From Ruminococcaceae bacterium KH2T8 (lineage in GTDB: Bacteria; Bacillota; Clostridia; Saccharofermentanales; Saccharofermentanaceae): a DNA stretch of 64,000 nucleotides. The stretch's first letter is position 1; every line of letters starts with the position of its first letter. The position numbers and the translations under genes were made by a program. The DNA is taken from assembly GCA_900111435.1 (NCBI GenBank), contig FOIY01000001.1, forward strand, positions 1 through 64,000. The letters are read 5' to 3'. Positions 52,077 to 62,300 of this stretch are shown in pieces. Below the pieces are notes generated by a model. The model was not told the origin of the DNA, did not search any database, and saw only the letters and a program-made list of their open reading frames with translations.

Positions 52077-54437
52077 TCAGTAATCGTAATCGCCGTATTC
52101 CTCGTAGTCGTAGTCGTCGTAATAATCCTCTACATATTCGGGCTCTGCGGGGATAGCCTGAAGGACATCGCCCGTAAGAGGATAATAGTCCATGATCTCT
52201 CCGCTTGTCTCAGAGATGCCGAAATATGCGGCAAGGAGCTGGCGTGCGATGATAGCAGTCGATGAACCCCACTCACCTCTCTCTACAACGAGAGCGATGG
52301 CGACCTGAGGATCATCTTCGGGCGCATAGCATACGAAAAGACCGTTGGAATACTCCTTACGGATATCCTCAAATCCAGTCTCGGCCGTACCGGTCTTACA
52401 AACGACGGGGATCGGGAAATCACCGAAAGTCTCAAGAGCCGTAGCATCGTCGTGGTACTGACCTGCACCCGTTACAACGCATCGCATTGCATAACGAACT
52501 GCTTCGATATTATCCTCGTCGATACCCAGAGGCTCCGGCGGCTTTTGTCCCGTATAGAGGATCGAACCGTCTGAAGCGACTACGCTGTCAACGACATAAG
52601 GCGTAACGAGCTCATTTGTCGCAATACCTGCCGTATATCTGCAGAGCTGAAGGATCGTAAAGCAGTTATCGAACTGACCGATAGCGGACTGAGCAGTATC
52701 GGCCGGGAACCATGTACGGTCGTACTCATTCTCGTGAAGGAGCCTCTTTGTCTCACGGCTGGCACGAACACCGCAGATCTCACCCGGGAGATCGATACCC
52801 GTATATTCTCCGAGTCCGAGCCTCTCACCCATCGCATCAATGTTATCGATACCTGCATCTACTCCGAGTCTCATAAAGTAGATATTACAGGATGTAGCCA
52901 TTGCACTGTTGAGATCGAGCGCTCCGTGGCCGCCGTCGGGGAACTCGAGGCATCTGAATGTCCAACCGCCGATATCGATGGGGCTCTCACATCTGATCCA
53001 GTTAGAGCCCGGGAAGATCTTCTCATTCTCAAGTCCTGCAAGAGCCGTACACATCTTGAAAGTAGATCCGGGAGCATACTGCGACATGATAGCTCTGTTC
53101 CAAAGGGGCATATCCTCAGCCGTGATATCCTCGTACTCACCTATTCCGAGATAATACTCAAGCTGCTCCTGAGCCTGAACGTCACCATACATCGAGAGAA
53201 TGAAGTCATTGGGATCGAAGTTCGGATACGAGCCCATCGCAAGTACGGCACCGGTATTTACGTCCATCATTACGAAAGCCCCCGCATTAGCGGTCTTATA
53301 GCCCTTGGGATCACGAAGCTCGGCAAGCTCGGCATCTTCGATATACTGCTTCAAGGCATTGATACCGACTCTCTGAAGATCGGAGTCGATCGTAAGGTTA
53401 ACCGTAGCACCGGCCATCGCCTCAACACCGTAGTCCGAAGGGAAATAAGCTCCGTCAGGTCCGTCTGCGGTCCAGATGTTATATGTAGATATACCCGACT
53501 GACCGTGAAGATATCTCTCCATCTGGGATTCTACGCCCGACTGTCCTACAAGGTCATCGTTGTTATAGCCAAAAGGCTGCAGTGTCGCGAGCGACTCCTG
53601 CGAAATCCTTCCGACATAGCCTACTACGTGGCACGAGAGCTGCGCCAGAGGCGTATAGACTCTCCTATAGGTCTTAGTAGGGATAATGCCCATATAGTGG
53701 TAGTTCTGCTCTGTAAGGATAGTAACGAGCTCATCGGGAACATCAGTCGCGATCTCAACAGGCGTACCCATGAGGAAAGCCCAGTTATCCTTAAAGATCT
53801 GATATCTGATCCTGCAGATCCTGTAGGCCTCATCCTCCGTATAGCTCTCGTCGATACCGAAGAGGTTACGCATATAAAGGAAGAATACCTGCGGATCGGT
53901 CTTAACGTAATTATCAGTAAACGTAACGATTATGCCCTCTGAATAGTCATCGAGAGCAAAGAGGTTACGGTTCGTCTGCCAGAGCCTTATCTGTTCCTCA
54001 TCCTTAAGAAATTCAAAGGGAGCGACCGAGAAATAGTCATCGAGCTCGGACTCTGATCTGCAGTTATATTCATCAAATAAGTAGCTGAGCTCAAGACAGA
54101 TGCCGTTTAACGTATCGTCATCAAGGCCCGCGTTAGCGATAAGCAGTGTATTAACCGACTCGGACGTAGCAAGAGGCACTCCGTTACGATCAAGGATATC
54201 GCCTCTGGGAGCAGCGACGGTATACATTCTCTGTACTCCCTCGGACGAAGCCGAGATGGTCCTTTGATATCCCGAAAACTGCAGCGACGCAGTCTTTACG
54301 AGGATCATGACGCCGACAACGCAAAAGAGAGCCGAGAGAACGAAGTATCTGTTCGTAAGGGCACTAATTACCTTACGCCTTCTCGCCTTCTTATCATCTC
54401 TTCCCTGATAAAGTCCGGAATTCAGATCACGAGCCAT
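52077..54437 (-). CDS. mrdA: Penicillin-binding protein 2 (elongation transpeptidase)
   Basis: The 786-residue class B PBP crosslinks peptidoglycan in cell elongation. A TM at about 32-52 precedes the dimerisation domain (APRGDILDRNGVPLATS) and the transpeptidase domain. Active motifs: SxxK in APGSTFKM near 458, SxN in ATSCNIYF, KTG in VCKTGTAETG. The last 20 residues are Asp/Glu/Tyr-rich, an unusual acidic tail. It overlaps mreD by 16 nt. rodA and mreB are not in the window. Confidence 0.95.
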   Translation of the reverse strand: MARDLNSGLYQGRDDKKARRRKVISALTNRYFVLSALFCVVGVMILVKTASLQFSGYQRTISASSEGVQRMYTVAAPRGDILDRNGVPLATSESVNTLLIANAGLDDDTLNGICLELSYLFDEYNCRSESELDDYFSVAPFEFLKDEEQIRLWQTNRNLFALDDYSEGIIVTFTDNYVKTDPQVFFLYMRNLFGIDESYTEDEAYRICRIRYQIFKDNWAFLMGTPVEIATDVPDELVTILTEQNYHYMGIIPTKTYRRVYTPLAQLSCHVVGYVGRISQESLATLQPFGYNNDDLVGQSGVESQMERYLHGQSGISTYNIWTADGPDGAYFPSDYGVEAMAGATVNLTIDSDLQRVGINALKQYIEDAELAELRDPKGYKTANAGAFVMMDVNTGAVLAMGSYPNFDPNDFILSMYGDVQAQEQLEYYLGIGEYEDITAEDMPLWNRAIMSQYAPGSTFKMCTALAGLENEKIFPGSNWIRCESPIDIGGWTFRCLEFPDGGHGALDLNSAMATSCNIYFMRLGVDAGIDNIDAMGERLGLGEYTGIDLPGEICGVRASRETKRLLHENEYDRTWFPADTAQSAIGQFDNCFTILQLCRYTAGIATNELVTPYVVDSVVASDGSILYTGQKPPEPLGIDEDNIEAVRYAMRCVVTGAGQYHDDATALETFGDFPIPVVCKTGTAETGFEDIRKEYSNGLFVCYAPEDDPQVAIALVVERGEWGSSTAIIARQLLAAYFGISETSGEIMDYYPLTGDVLQAIPAEPEYVEDYYDDYDYEEYGDYDY

Positions 54438-55039
54438 AGACCGTCCTCCGTATCTCCCTTAGCAGCGAGCGTGGGGTTTATGCCCTTCCTGTAAGGTCCC
54501 GCGAATCTTAAAAGGATAATTATCGGCAAAGCCGCAATAACGTTAAGAAGTATCTGAGGCAGGATCGAATCCAGCAATACATCAAGAATAGTAAGGTTAT
54601 AGGGCTGCTTAAAGATCAGGATCGTCCAGAGCCTGATAAGGATATGCCCTGCACTCTTATAAACAAGCGTACAGAACGCGACCGAAGCGAAAGCAAACGG
54701 CACGTTCCTTCTCATCCTCTCCGTAAAGAAAGACGCAGCAAGTGCTCCCGTAAGGAACATAACAAGAAGTCCGATACCCATAGTCGGAGTCGGCTGACCG
54801 TCAAGACCATTGATCGAAGGACCTGCGAAATAATCGCGAAGCACACCAACAGCGATCCCTACTACTATGCCGTCGTAAAAGCCATAGAAATATCCCGCAA
54901 GTGCCGTAAATACGAGCATCAGGTCAGCGACCTGTCCGTGAAACGACATGAAATGCGGGAAAGATACCTGAATGCAAGCAAACAGGAATATATAGATCGC
55001 ATATACGAGGATTCGTCTTATGAGGACCGCACGGTTCAT
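54422..55039 (-). CDS. mreD: Rod shape-determining protein MreD
   Basis: This 205-residue membrane protein has five or six predicted helices (VYAIYIFLFACIQVSFPHF, LMLVFTALAGYFYGF, LLVMFLTGALAASFF and others). Position between mreC and mrdA identifies it; sequence similarity in MreD is always weak. It helps anchor the elongation complex. The start overlaps the mreC stop by ATGA. Confidence 0.88.
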   Translation of the reverse strand: MNRAVLIRRILVYAIYIFLFACIQVSFPHFMSFHGQVADLMLVFTALAGYFYGFYDGIVVGIAVGVLRDYFAGPSINGLDGQPTPTMGIGLLVMFLTGALAASFFTERMRRNVPFAFASVAFCTLVYKSAGHILIRLWTILIFKQPYNLTILDVLLDSILPQILLNVIAALPIIILLRFAGPYRKGINPTLAAKGDTEDGLWLVI

Positions 55040-55965
55040 TCGACAGTCTCCTCTTCATCGTAGTCGGCCTCTTCGTTAACCGGAGGAAGACCGGCATCGA
55101 TATTTTCCTGCTGCTCCTCGATAACGGAATAAGGGACCATAACGAATACGTCGTTAAGGTCATCGATATTCGCATAAGGACGAAGAGTAGCCGTGATATT
55201 TAAAGGATTAGAGTAATCTACCGTCTCGATTACACCGATCGGTATACCCTGAGGAAAGAGTCCTCCGTCACCTGAAGTAACGATCTCGGTACCGGGCTCG
55301 AGAACAGTATTCTCATCGATACCCGTAACGAGGCAAAGACCTTCCTGCTTTAATGCGGCGTCACCTGATACGACTACGGATGCGCCGTTAACGGTATTGA
55401 CCTTACCGCTTACTACGAATCCTTCGTGAAGCAGAGGCAATACCTTGGAGACATCTTCATCGATCTCGATGACACGGCCAATGAGGTTCATTCGTACATC
55501 TACGACAGCATAAGAGCTTCCCGACTCAAGATAGATACCGTCTGTAGTACCGAGACCTATCCTTATGATCGAGAACCACTCATCGGCCTCACGTGATAAT
55601 ACCGAAGCGCCGAAGATATCGTAGTTACTGAATGTATCCCTGATATGGAACGCATCGCGGAGCTCTTCGTATCGGATGCTCGCCTCTTCATTCTGGGTAA
55701 GCTGATACTGAAGCTCGGCGATCTCCGCCTTGAGCTCCTCATTCTCATTTCTGATAGCGACACCGTCAGATATCGCCGCCCAGAAATCAGACGCCCTGTC
55801 ACCCGAGTTCTTGATGAACCTCTGGACGGGGTTAGCTACTCCGCCAACGGGTTTTAAGACTTTATTCAAGGGGCTGCCCGGAAGCGCACCTAATATTATG
55901 GCGGTCAGGATCAACAAGACCGCCATAAGGACTATAAACCATTTACTTGTAAGAAGCTTACGCAT
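55036..55965 (-). CDS. mreC: Rod shape-determining protein MreC
   Basis: The 309-residue protein has one N-terminal TM ([21 protein letters not shown]), a coiled coil ([21 protein letters not shown]) and a beta-barrel periplasmic-side domain ([38 protein letters not shown]). The C-terminal tail is acidic. MreC links PBP2 and MreD on the outer face. The gene overlaps a SEC-C gene upstream by 8 nt, so the operon begins earlier than usual, with icd or a promoter behind it. Confidence 0.93.
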   Translation of the reverse strand: MRKLLTSKWFIVLMAVLLILTAIILGALPGSPLNKVLKPVGGVANPVQRFIKNSGDRASDFWAAISDGVAIRNENEELKAEIAELQYQLTQNEEASIRYEELRDAFHIRDTFSNYDIFGASVLSREADEWFSIIRIGLGTTDGIYLESGSSYAVVDVRMNLIGRVIEIDEDVSKVLPLLHEGFVVSGKVNTVNGASVVVSGDAALKQEGLCLVTGIDENTVLEPGTEIVTSGDGGLFPQGIPIGVIETVDYSNPLNITATLRPYANIDDLNDVFVMVPYSVIEEQQENIDAGLPPVNEEADYDEEETVE

Positions 55966-56479
55966 TCTTTCCGCAGCACTTCTTGTACTTCTTGCCGGAT
56001 CCGCAAGGACAAGGATCGTTTCTGCCTATCTTCTCGGAATGAGCGATATTGGCATCTCTGTACTCTCTTGCGATCTCAGCTGCCTTATCGTCCGTAAGGA
56101 CCTTCTTCCAGCCGGGAAGCTTGAAGAGCCAAGTAGCCTTAGCATCTCTCATGTTGTAGTAGAGCTTCTCGTAATTGATATCGAGGTCGATCTCTGTATC
56201 GTCATCTACAGTAGTTACATCGATCTCCTTATTAAGGCTGTCCTTGATACCGTCAAGGAAACCTACGAAGATATCCATCGTATCGGCATTGAAACCAAGC
56301 TTCTTAGCGAGCTCGGAAGCCTTACCGGAGATGAATTCCTTATTATCGGGGTAAGCGTTAAGGATCTTATCGTAAGCATCCTTCTCCATCGTGTAATAAG
56401 TATTGATGTAGTAAGTATAGGATGTCTGATCGCGTACTGTCTCCGATCTGTCGATCCATGTCTCGTAATATGTAGCCAT
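55958..56479 (-). CDS. SEC-C zinc-motif protein of unknown role
   Basis: This 173-residue protein ends with [14 protein letters not shown], nearly the same as the tail of SecA in this window. The zinc finger is used for binding SecB or ribosomes in SecA. The rest (acidic, Tyr-rich, [17 protein letters not shown], then [12 protein letters not shown]) is helical and unassigned. Start at ATG 56479 follows GGAGG, 14 nt after the icd stop. It overlaps mreC, so it may be made with the elongasome. Confidence 0.75.
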   Translation of the reverse strand: MATYYETWIDRSETVRDQTSYTYYINTYYTMEKDAYDKILNAYPDNKEFISGKASELAKKLGFNADTMDIFVGFLDGIKDSLNKEIDVTTVDDDTEIDLDINYEKLYYNMRDAKATWLFKLPGWKKVLTDDKAAEIAREYRDANIAHSEKIGRNDPCPCGSGKKYKKCCGKNA

Positions 56480-56493
56480 AGTAACCTCCGTTA

Positions 56494-57690
56494 TCAAAGC
56501 TTAGCTGCAATAGCCTTAAGGAAATCTTCTGTATTTACAACGTTCTTCTCAGGTACATTGATGAGGTTCTTAAGGTCACCTGTGATCGTACCGGATTCGA
56601 TCGTCTCGATGGAAGCCTTCTCAAGTCTGTCAGCGAAATCAACAAGCTCGGGAAGCTCGTCCATCTGACCTCTCTTGCGAAGAGCGCCGGACCATGCAAA
56701 GAGTGTAGCCATGGGGTTTGTAGATGTAGCTTCACCCTTAAGGTACTTATAGTAGTGTCTTGTAACTGTGCCGTGAGCAGCCTCGTACTCGTATACACCC
56801 TCGGGAGAAACGAGAACGGATGTCATCATGGCAAGTGAACCGCAAGCGGATGCGAGCATATCACTCATTACGTCACCGTCGTAGTTCTTACAAGCCCAGA
56901 GGATACCACCTTCAGATCTCATGATACGAGCAACAACGTCATCGATGAGAGTATAGAAATACTCGATGCCTGCTTCTTCGAACTTGGACTTGAACTCAGC
57001 CTCGAAGATCTCGGCGAAGATGTCCTTGAATCTGTGATCATATGTCTTGGAGATAGTATCTTTTGTAGCGAACCAGAGATCCTGCTTGATATCGAGAGCG
57101 TATGTGAAGCAAGCTCTTGCGAAAGCAGCGATAGACTTATCTGTGTTGTGGATACCCTGGATAACTCCTGCATCGGAGAACTCCTGGATGACCTTACGGT
57201 CTACTCTTCCGTCGGGGTATGTTACAACGAGCTCTGCCTTAGCAGCTCCCTCAACACGGATCTCAGAATTCTTATATACGTCGCCGTAAGCATGACGAGC
57301 GATAGTAATGGGCTTCTTCCAGCAAGATACGAAAGGATTGATACCGTTTACAAGGATGGGAGCTCTGAAAACAGTACCGTCGAGCATAGCTCTGATCGTA
57401 CCGTTGGGGCTCTTCCACATCTGCTTAAGGTTATATTCTTCAACTCTCTGAGCGTTAGGTGTGATAGTAGCGCACTTAACTGCAACACCGAGTTCCTTAG
57501 TCCTGTTAGCGGAATCTATAGTAACCTGATCGTTGGTAGCATCTCTGTTAGGGAGACCTAAGTCAAAGTACTCTGTCTTAAGCTCTACGAAAGGATTGAT
57601 AACTATATCCTTGATCTGCTGCCATACAATTCTTGTCATCTCATCGCCGTCCATCTCGACGAGCGGGGTCTTCATCTGGATCTTGCTCAA
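56494..57690 (-). CDS. icd: NADP-dependent isocitrate dehydrogenase, eukaryotic-like dimer type
   Basis: The 398-residue enzyme oxidises isocitrate to 2-oxoglutarate with NADP. Motifs [57 protein letters not shown] and [13 protein letters not shown] mark the subtype II (homodimeric) family, like mitochondrial IDH2. Start codon is TTG after AGGAGGAG. It probably opens the operon with the SEC-C gene, mreC, mreD and mrdA. Confidence 0.95.
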   Translation of the reverse strand: MSKIQMKTPLVEMDGDEMTRIVWQQIKDIVINPFVELKTEYFDLGLPNRDATNDQVTIDSANRTKELGVAVKCATITPNAQRVEEYNLKQMWKSPNGTIRAMLDGTVFRAPILVNGINPFVSCWKKPITIARHAYGDVYKNSEIRVEGAAKAELVVTYPDGRVDRKVIQEFSDAGVIQGIHNTDKSIAAFARACFTYALDIKQDLWFATKDTISKTYDHRFKDIFAEIFEAEFKSKFEEAGIEYFYTLIDDVVARIMRSEGGILWACKNYDGDVMSDMLASACGSLAMMTSVLVSPEGVYEYEAAHGTVTRHYYKYLKGEATSTNPMATLFAWSGALRKRGQMDELPELVDFADRLEKASIETIESGTITGDLKNLINVPEKNVVNTEDFLKAIAAKL

Positions 57691-57758
57691 AATATACTCC
57701 TCCTGAGTTCTTTTACATTAACCAATATATATTAAAGCAACAGCGAATTTCCGTCAAT

Positions 57759-57788
57759 AAAGGGGCAAAGTGGAAAACCTTGCCCCTT
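57759..57788 (-). terminator. Terminator downstream of the orphan gene at 57879
   Basis: Minus-strand AAGGGGCAAG and CTTTGCCCCTT arms pair, followed by TATTG. It marks the end of transcription from the right and lies upstream of icd, separating the two units. Confidence 0.65.
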
Positions 57789-57878
57789 GTGGTGTGAGAT
57801 AATTGTAAAACTACTAACTTACGATATTCAATCAACTCGAGTTTTTCCTGTTAACAATTTGTTAAAGCAAGGTATATC

Positions 57879-58112
57879 TTAATCAACTCCTGATGAAATT
57901 TGAGGGAAGATCTCACTTATGGTAATCAATTGTGCTTTTATCATAGCAGGAAGCTTAACAGAATATTCAACTTCAAGACTGCATAAAGCCATCTCATCAA
58001 TACATTGATTAAAATGAAATGAATGATGCAATCCGAGACCGGAGCCAAATCCTTTAATCTCATTTTGCGAGCGTTCAATCAGGAACTTTAACCCTATTAT
58101 TTTCTCATCCAT
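57879..58112 (-). CDS. Small orphan protein (77 aa), unknown
   Basis: The 77-residue frame has a balanced composition (KIIGLKFLIERSQNEIKGF, HSFHFNQCIDEMALCSLE) and ends before a terminator on the same strand. But no ribosome site is seen before its ATG. Its position after the RHS-ankyrin pair suggests a displaced immunity or toxin remnant. I recognise no family; it could be non-coding. Confidence 0.3.
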   Translation of the reverse strand: MDEKIIGLKFLIERSQNEIKGFGSGLGLHHSFHFNQCIDEMALCSLEVEYSVKLPAMIKAQLITISEIFPQISSGVD

Positions 58113-58202
58113 ATTATTAGTGCACTACACCAACACTAACTTGCTCATACGGGGTACTTCCAGCAGTACCAACTAAGTATAAAAACAGTTATTACACATG
58201 CG

Positions 58203-58748
58203 TCATTTTCTACCTGCTTTCTTATTGGCATCTTTCCAGACATCAAGAATGATGAAGAAAGGAACCATGAATGCCGTATTGATATAGATGTTATGTAAAG
58301 CTTTGTACATCTCCACAAAGATCAAGATGGTAAGGCACATAACAAGTATACACCCCCACACTCCGGGATTTCGGCTGATCAAAAGCATGATCACAGCCGT
58401 AACGAAGAACAATGCGCTACAGATCAATGCTCTCGTTAAGAACAACGCATCGTTAGACTTATAGCCGAAACCGACTTCATACATCATGAAAAGTCCCAAT
58501 ACCAGGAATATCAGCGAAAGCCATCGCAGCTCCTTATTGATCGCACTTCGATACGCCTTCGAAATTCCAAGGTTAAACAACCCATAAGTCAGCACGATCA
58601 CTAACAGGCCTAAAGCGATATCAATGAATATACCCTTACTGTAGTTACCCATAAACAGGCATCCGAAGGACAAGGCCGTGTAGCCAATAAGAGCTCCGAG
58701 GAGTCTGAATACGGATTGGATTGTCGGTATATTTTTGGTCATATACAT
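58203..58748 (-). CDS. Unknown polytopic membrane protein (181 aa)
   Basis: Five or six hydrophobic helices span most of the chain (VFRLLGALIGYTALSFGC, IDIALGLLVIVLTYGLFNLG, WLSLIFLVLGLFMMYEVG, ALICSALFFVTAVIMLLI, CILVMCLTILIFVEMY, FMVPFFIILDVW). It ends with a Lys/Arg tail. The ATG at 58748 has a weak ribosome site, and a second ATG is two codons on. It sits beside the RHS locus and could be an immunity-type membrane protein, but this is not shown. Confidence 0.55.
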   Translation of the reverse strand: MYMTKNIPTIQSVFRLLGALIGYTALSFGCLFMGNYSKGIFIDIALGLLVIVLTYGLFNLGISKAYRSAINKELRWLSLIFLVLGLFMMYEVGFGYKSNDALFLTRALICSALFFVTAVIMLLISRNPGVWGCILVMCLTILIFVEMYKALHNIYINTAFMVPFFIILDVWKDANKKAGRK

Positions 58749-58790
58749 ATCTTATTCCTACAATTTCAAATAATGAAGATATATTTACTG

Positions 58791-58825
58791 AATAAAGAAA
58801 CAAGCAGCTCCGAAGAGCTGCTTGT
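58791..58825 (-). terminator. Terminator of the RHS-ankyrin unit
   Basis: An 11-bp perfect stem ACAAGCAGCTC/GAGCTGCTTGT (58800-58825), read on the minus strand with a stable TTCG loop closed by C-G, is followed by TTCTTTATT. Confidence 0.85.
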
Positions 58826-58890
58826 ACAACTAATGTTCTTGGAATTAATAATCCAGATCTATATCGCTATAGCAACGATGTTTAAATGGT

Positions 58891-59316
58891 TTACGATTTT
58901 CTTTTATCACTATTCTCCCAAGAATCCATTATCTCTTTATATCCTCCCGGGAATTCCGCAATTGAAGTTTTAAGAGTCTTCCCTTTAATCACCTGATTCA
59001 GGTCCAAACCATATGAAAGCATTAACTTCAGAATCTCAGGATTTTTCTCACTTTTACATCCAATCGCATTTATAATGGCCGGCCATCCATTAATATTAGG
59101 TAAATTAGGATCGGCTCCTAACTCTAGTAGTATTCTAATAATGTCCATATTATGCTCTGAGCAAGCAAAGTGAAGATAAGAATACCCTTGATCATTAATA
59201 CGGTTAGGATCATCGATTTTTTTCACTTCTTCTAGTACTTCTTCCTGAGACATTAAAGTAATTTCAGGATGATTAATATGCGAAATCAAAAAGAACATAT
59301 CCATATTGTTATCCAT
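58891..59316 (-). CDS. Ankyrin-repeat protein, likely immunity partner of the RHS toxin
   Basis: The 141-residue protein has about two or three ankyrin units (DQGYSYLHFACSEHNMDIIR, ILLELGADPNLPNINGWPAI, and EILKLMLSYGLDLN). It follows the RHS gene by 14 nt with AGGAGGT before ATG. Short ankyrin proteins directly behind nuclease-type RHS tips often neutralise them. Codon use is AT-rich like the toxin end. Immunity is inferred from position and family habit. Confidence 0.75.
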   Translation of the reverse strand: MDNNMDMFFLISHINHPEITLMSQEEVLEEVKKIDDPNRINDQGYSYLHFACSEHNMDIIRILLELGADPNLPNINGWPAIINAIGCKSEKNPEILKLMLSYGLDLNQVIKGKTLKTSIAEFPGGYKEIMDSWENSDKRKS

Positions 59317-59330
59317 TATATATACCTCCT

Positions 59331-62300
59331 CTAGGATATGTAATATGTATCACATGCACCAGCACGATTTAAATGAATATCCTGCCATGCATACCAACTT
59401 GGATCACTATTCATATAATCATTAAATTGAGCCTGTGTCCAGCCTAAAGCTTCGGCACGATCTCTCTCTAAGGCAAATTGATGCTCGGGTACATGTCCTA
59501 ATTCAACACGATCTGGATCAACCCAAATTTGATCAATTCTGTCCCAAATTTGTCCTTGTTCATTGTAAACCGTATTAGCATTTACTCCATCAATGATATT
59601 TTGCCTTATATGTGGTCGATGTAAATAATGTCCAGATCCACTACTTCCGCTTTCTCCATACGGCGAAGAACAAAATCTTCCGCTTGAGTCGTGCCAACGT
59701 CCACGAGAATCCTGATAATAGGTTTCTCCTCCAGCTCCAGAACCAGATCCCGATCCAGCTCTAGATCCACCAGATCCCCAACCATTCGCACCACCATAAA
59801 TTACGAAGAAAAAGAAGGATACTTCTGCTGCGAAAAAGCCGTCGGAAACATAATGAAGAATTCTATTAACAATTTCATTATCACTAAAGAAATCATCTGC
59901 TATAAATCCTGTAAGCATTCCTAACAAGCAGCAAATTCCCATACAAAGGAGGCATTCTAAAGCTGTTAAAGCTAATGCAAACACTAAGAATGTAGCGAGC
60001 ATTGCCATTCCGCCAACTATAATACCGCCTAAAAATGCAAGACCCATTTCTTGGAACATTTCGCACCACGAAAAGTCAGAAACATTAACTCTTTCGCTGT
60101 ACATAAAGCCAGCTATAAGCGCATTGGCAGTCGCTGAAAGTATGGTCATAATAGCCATAGAGGTCATCAACTCACCAACAGTAAAATGTCCACTCGGGTC
60201 GCAATACTTAACAGGATTGGAGTTAGCATACATGTACTTGTGAAGGCTCATAGGATCAGAGAGTCTTCCTGCATATGTATCCATCGTGGTGAATGTACCG
60301 GTTGAAGGATCCATATATCTGGCTCTCAGGTAGTAAAGGCCAGTCTCATCTTGTTCCTCACCTCTATAGCCATAGCTATTCTCAGTTGTTCCAGTCCTTG
60401 CTATTTCGTTACCGAACGCATCAAATACATATGTATCTGTAAGAGTACCTGCTTCATCTGTTATACCTCTTACGGACATTCCTCCGTCATAGAGATAGTA
60501 AGATGCTGTAGTACCCTCTCTTCTAGAGATAAGCTCGAAGCCTCTTGTGTAGTAGACCACATCAGATCCTGCTGTTGCCTTAAGGACCTGACTGTAACCG
60601 GAAGACAAGTCTGTTACGTAATAAGTTGTCTCTCCGTCTGTTGTCTTACTTGTTCTGTTACCAAGGTAATCATATGTATAAGACTGCTCAAGAGTACCGC
60701 TACCCGAGTTAACGGAAGCAGATACCATTCTGTTATAGCTGTCATATGTATATGTAGCTACGATTACTCCACTGGTTGTTGTCTGAGATACGAGGTTACC
60801 TGCGTTATCCCATGTGTACTCAACATCACCTGCTCTTACAAGCTGGTTAAGCTCATTGTACTCGTATGTTGTTACGACTCCGTCCTTATCCATCGATACT
60901 CTGTTGGAATTAGCATCGTAGGAATATGTTGTTACGGATACGTCATCTCCTGTTGTTACTGTCTCAGATACGAGCCTTTCCAGTTCGTCGTACTCATACT
61001 CTACTGTTCTGTTGAGCTCAGTACATGTGAGTCTTTCGTTATTATCACCAATCGTATACTCGTAACTGGAAAGAACTGTTCCGTTCTCATCTGTTGATTC
61101 CTCACTGATAAGAACATTGTTCTCGTTATATCCATACGTTGTTGTTACACCGTTAGGATATTCTGTTGTCTCTCTGTTTCCTAGTGCATCGTATGTATAT
61201 GTAGTAGTTCCTTCAGAGTCTGTTACTGTCTCGAGTCTTCCCATATTGTCGTAACCATATGAGATTGTCTGATCATCAACAGTTACAGAGGCAACCATAC
61301 CTGCATCGTCATATGTATAGCTGATTACTTCTCCTGCAGCGTTAGTAACACTGGAGAGATAACCATCGATGTTATATGTATAGAAGATCGTACCTGTAGA
61401 ACCCTCTACACTTACGAGATTACCAACAGAGTTGTAGGAATAAGTTGTTACTTCACCATTTACAGTTGTAGTAGCAACTCTATCCATAGAGTCGTATGTA
61501 TATGTTGTCTCTACACCACCGAAGTCTGTAGTAGCAATAACTCTTCCATACTCATCGTAACTTGTTGTTGCATTATTACCAGCAGCATTTGTTACTGAAG
61601 CCAACTGACCATAAGTGCTATAAGAATATGATGTAGTGTAACCCTCAGCATCTGTAACAGATGTGATATTACCCATGGAATCGTACTCATAAGTCCAAGA
61701 GTTACCAAGTGCATCTGTAACACCAACGAGTCTATTCATATTGTCATAAGAATACGTTGTAGTATTACCATAAGCATTACTCTGAGAAGTCATACGACCT
61801 CTTACATCGTAAGTTGCATTATATGTACTTCCGTTAGGATATGTTACAGATGTCTGATTACCAAGATTGTCATAAGTAAAGCTATAAGTATTACCATTAA
61901 CATCGGTAACAGAAGATACATTGCCTCTGTCATTATATGTATAGCTTGTAGTATTACCATTTACATCAGTTATTGAGGTATTTCGTCCGAGATAATCATA
62001 TCCATAAGTTGTTGTCGCACCATATACATTTGTAGCAGATACAACTCTGTTACAGCTGTCGTAGGTATAGCTTACAGTTGCACCGTTAGCATATGTCTTA
62101 CTTGTACAGTTACCAACTGCATCGTATGTAAATGTAGCTGTTCTGCCCATTCTGTCAGTAGCTGTTAGATTTCTGCCTTCAGCATCATAAGTAAAGCTTT
62201 CTGAGGTTCCGTCAGGATAAGAGATTCTCGTGAGATTACCATATACATCGTAAGAGTAATTAACTGTTCTTCCCTGAGGATCAGTGGATGAAGTTACATC

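Noticed and set aside
60351-61097. Cys/Ser/Ile-rich 248-codon plus-strand frame
   Set aside because: It is the antisense of the YD-repeat array; repeated composition and no ribosome site.
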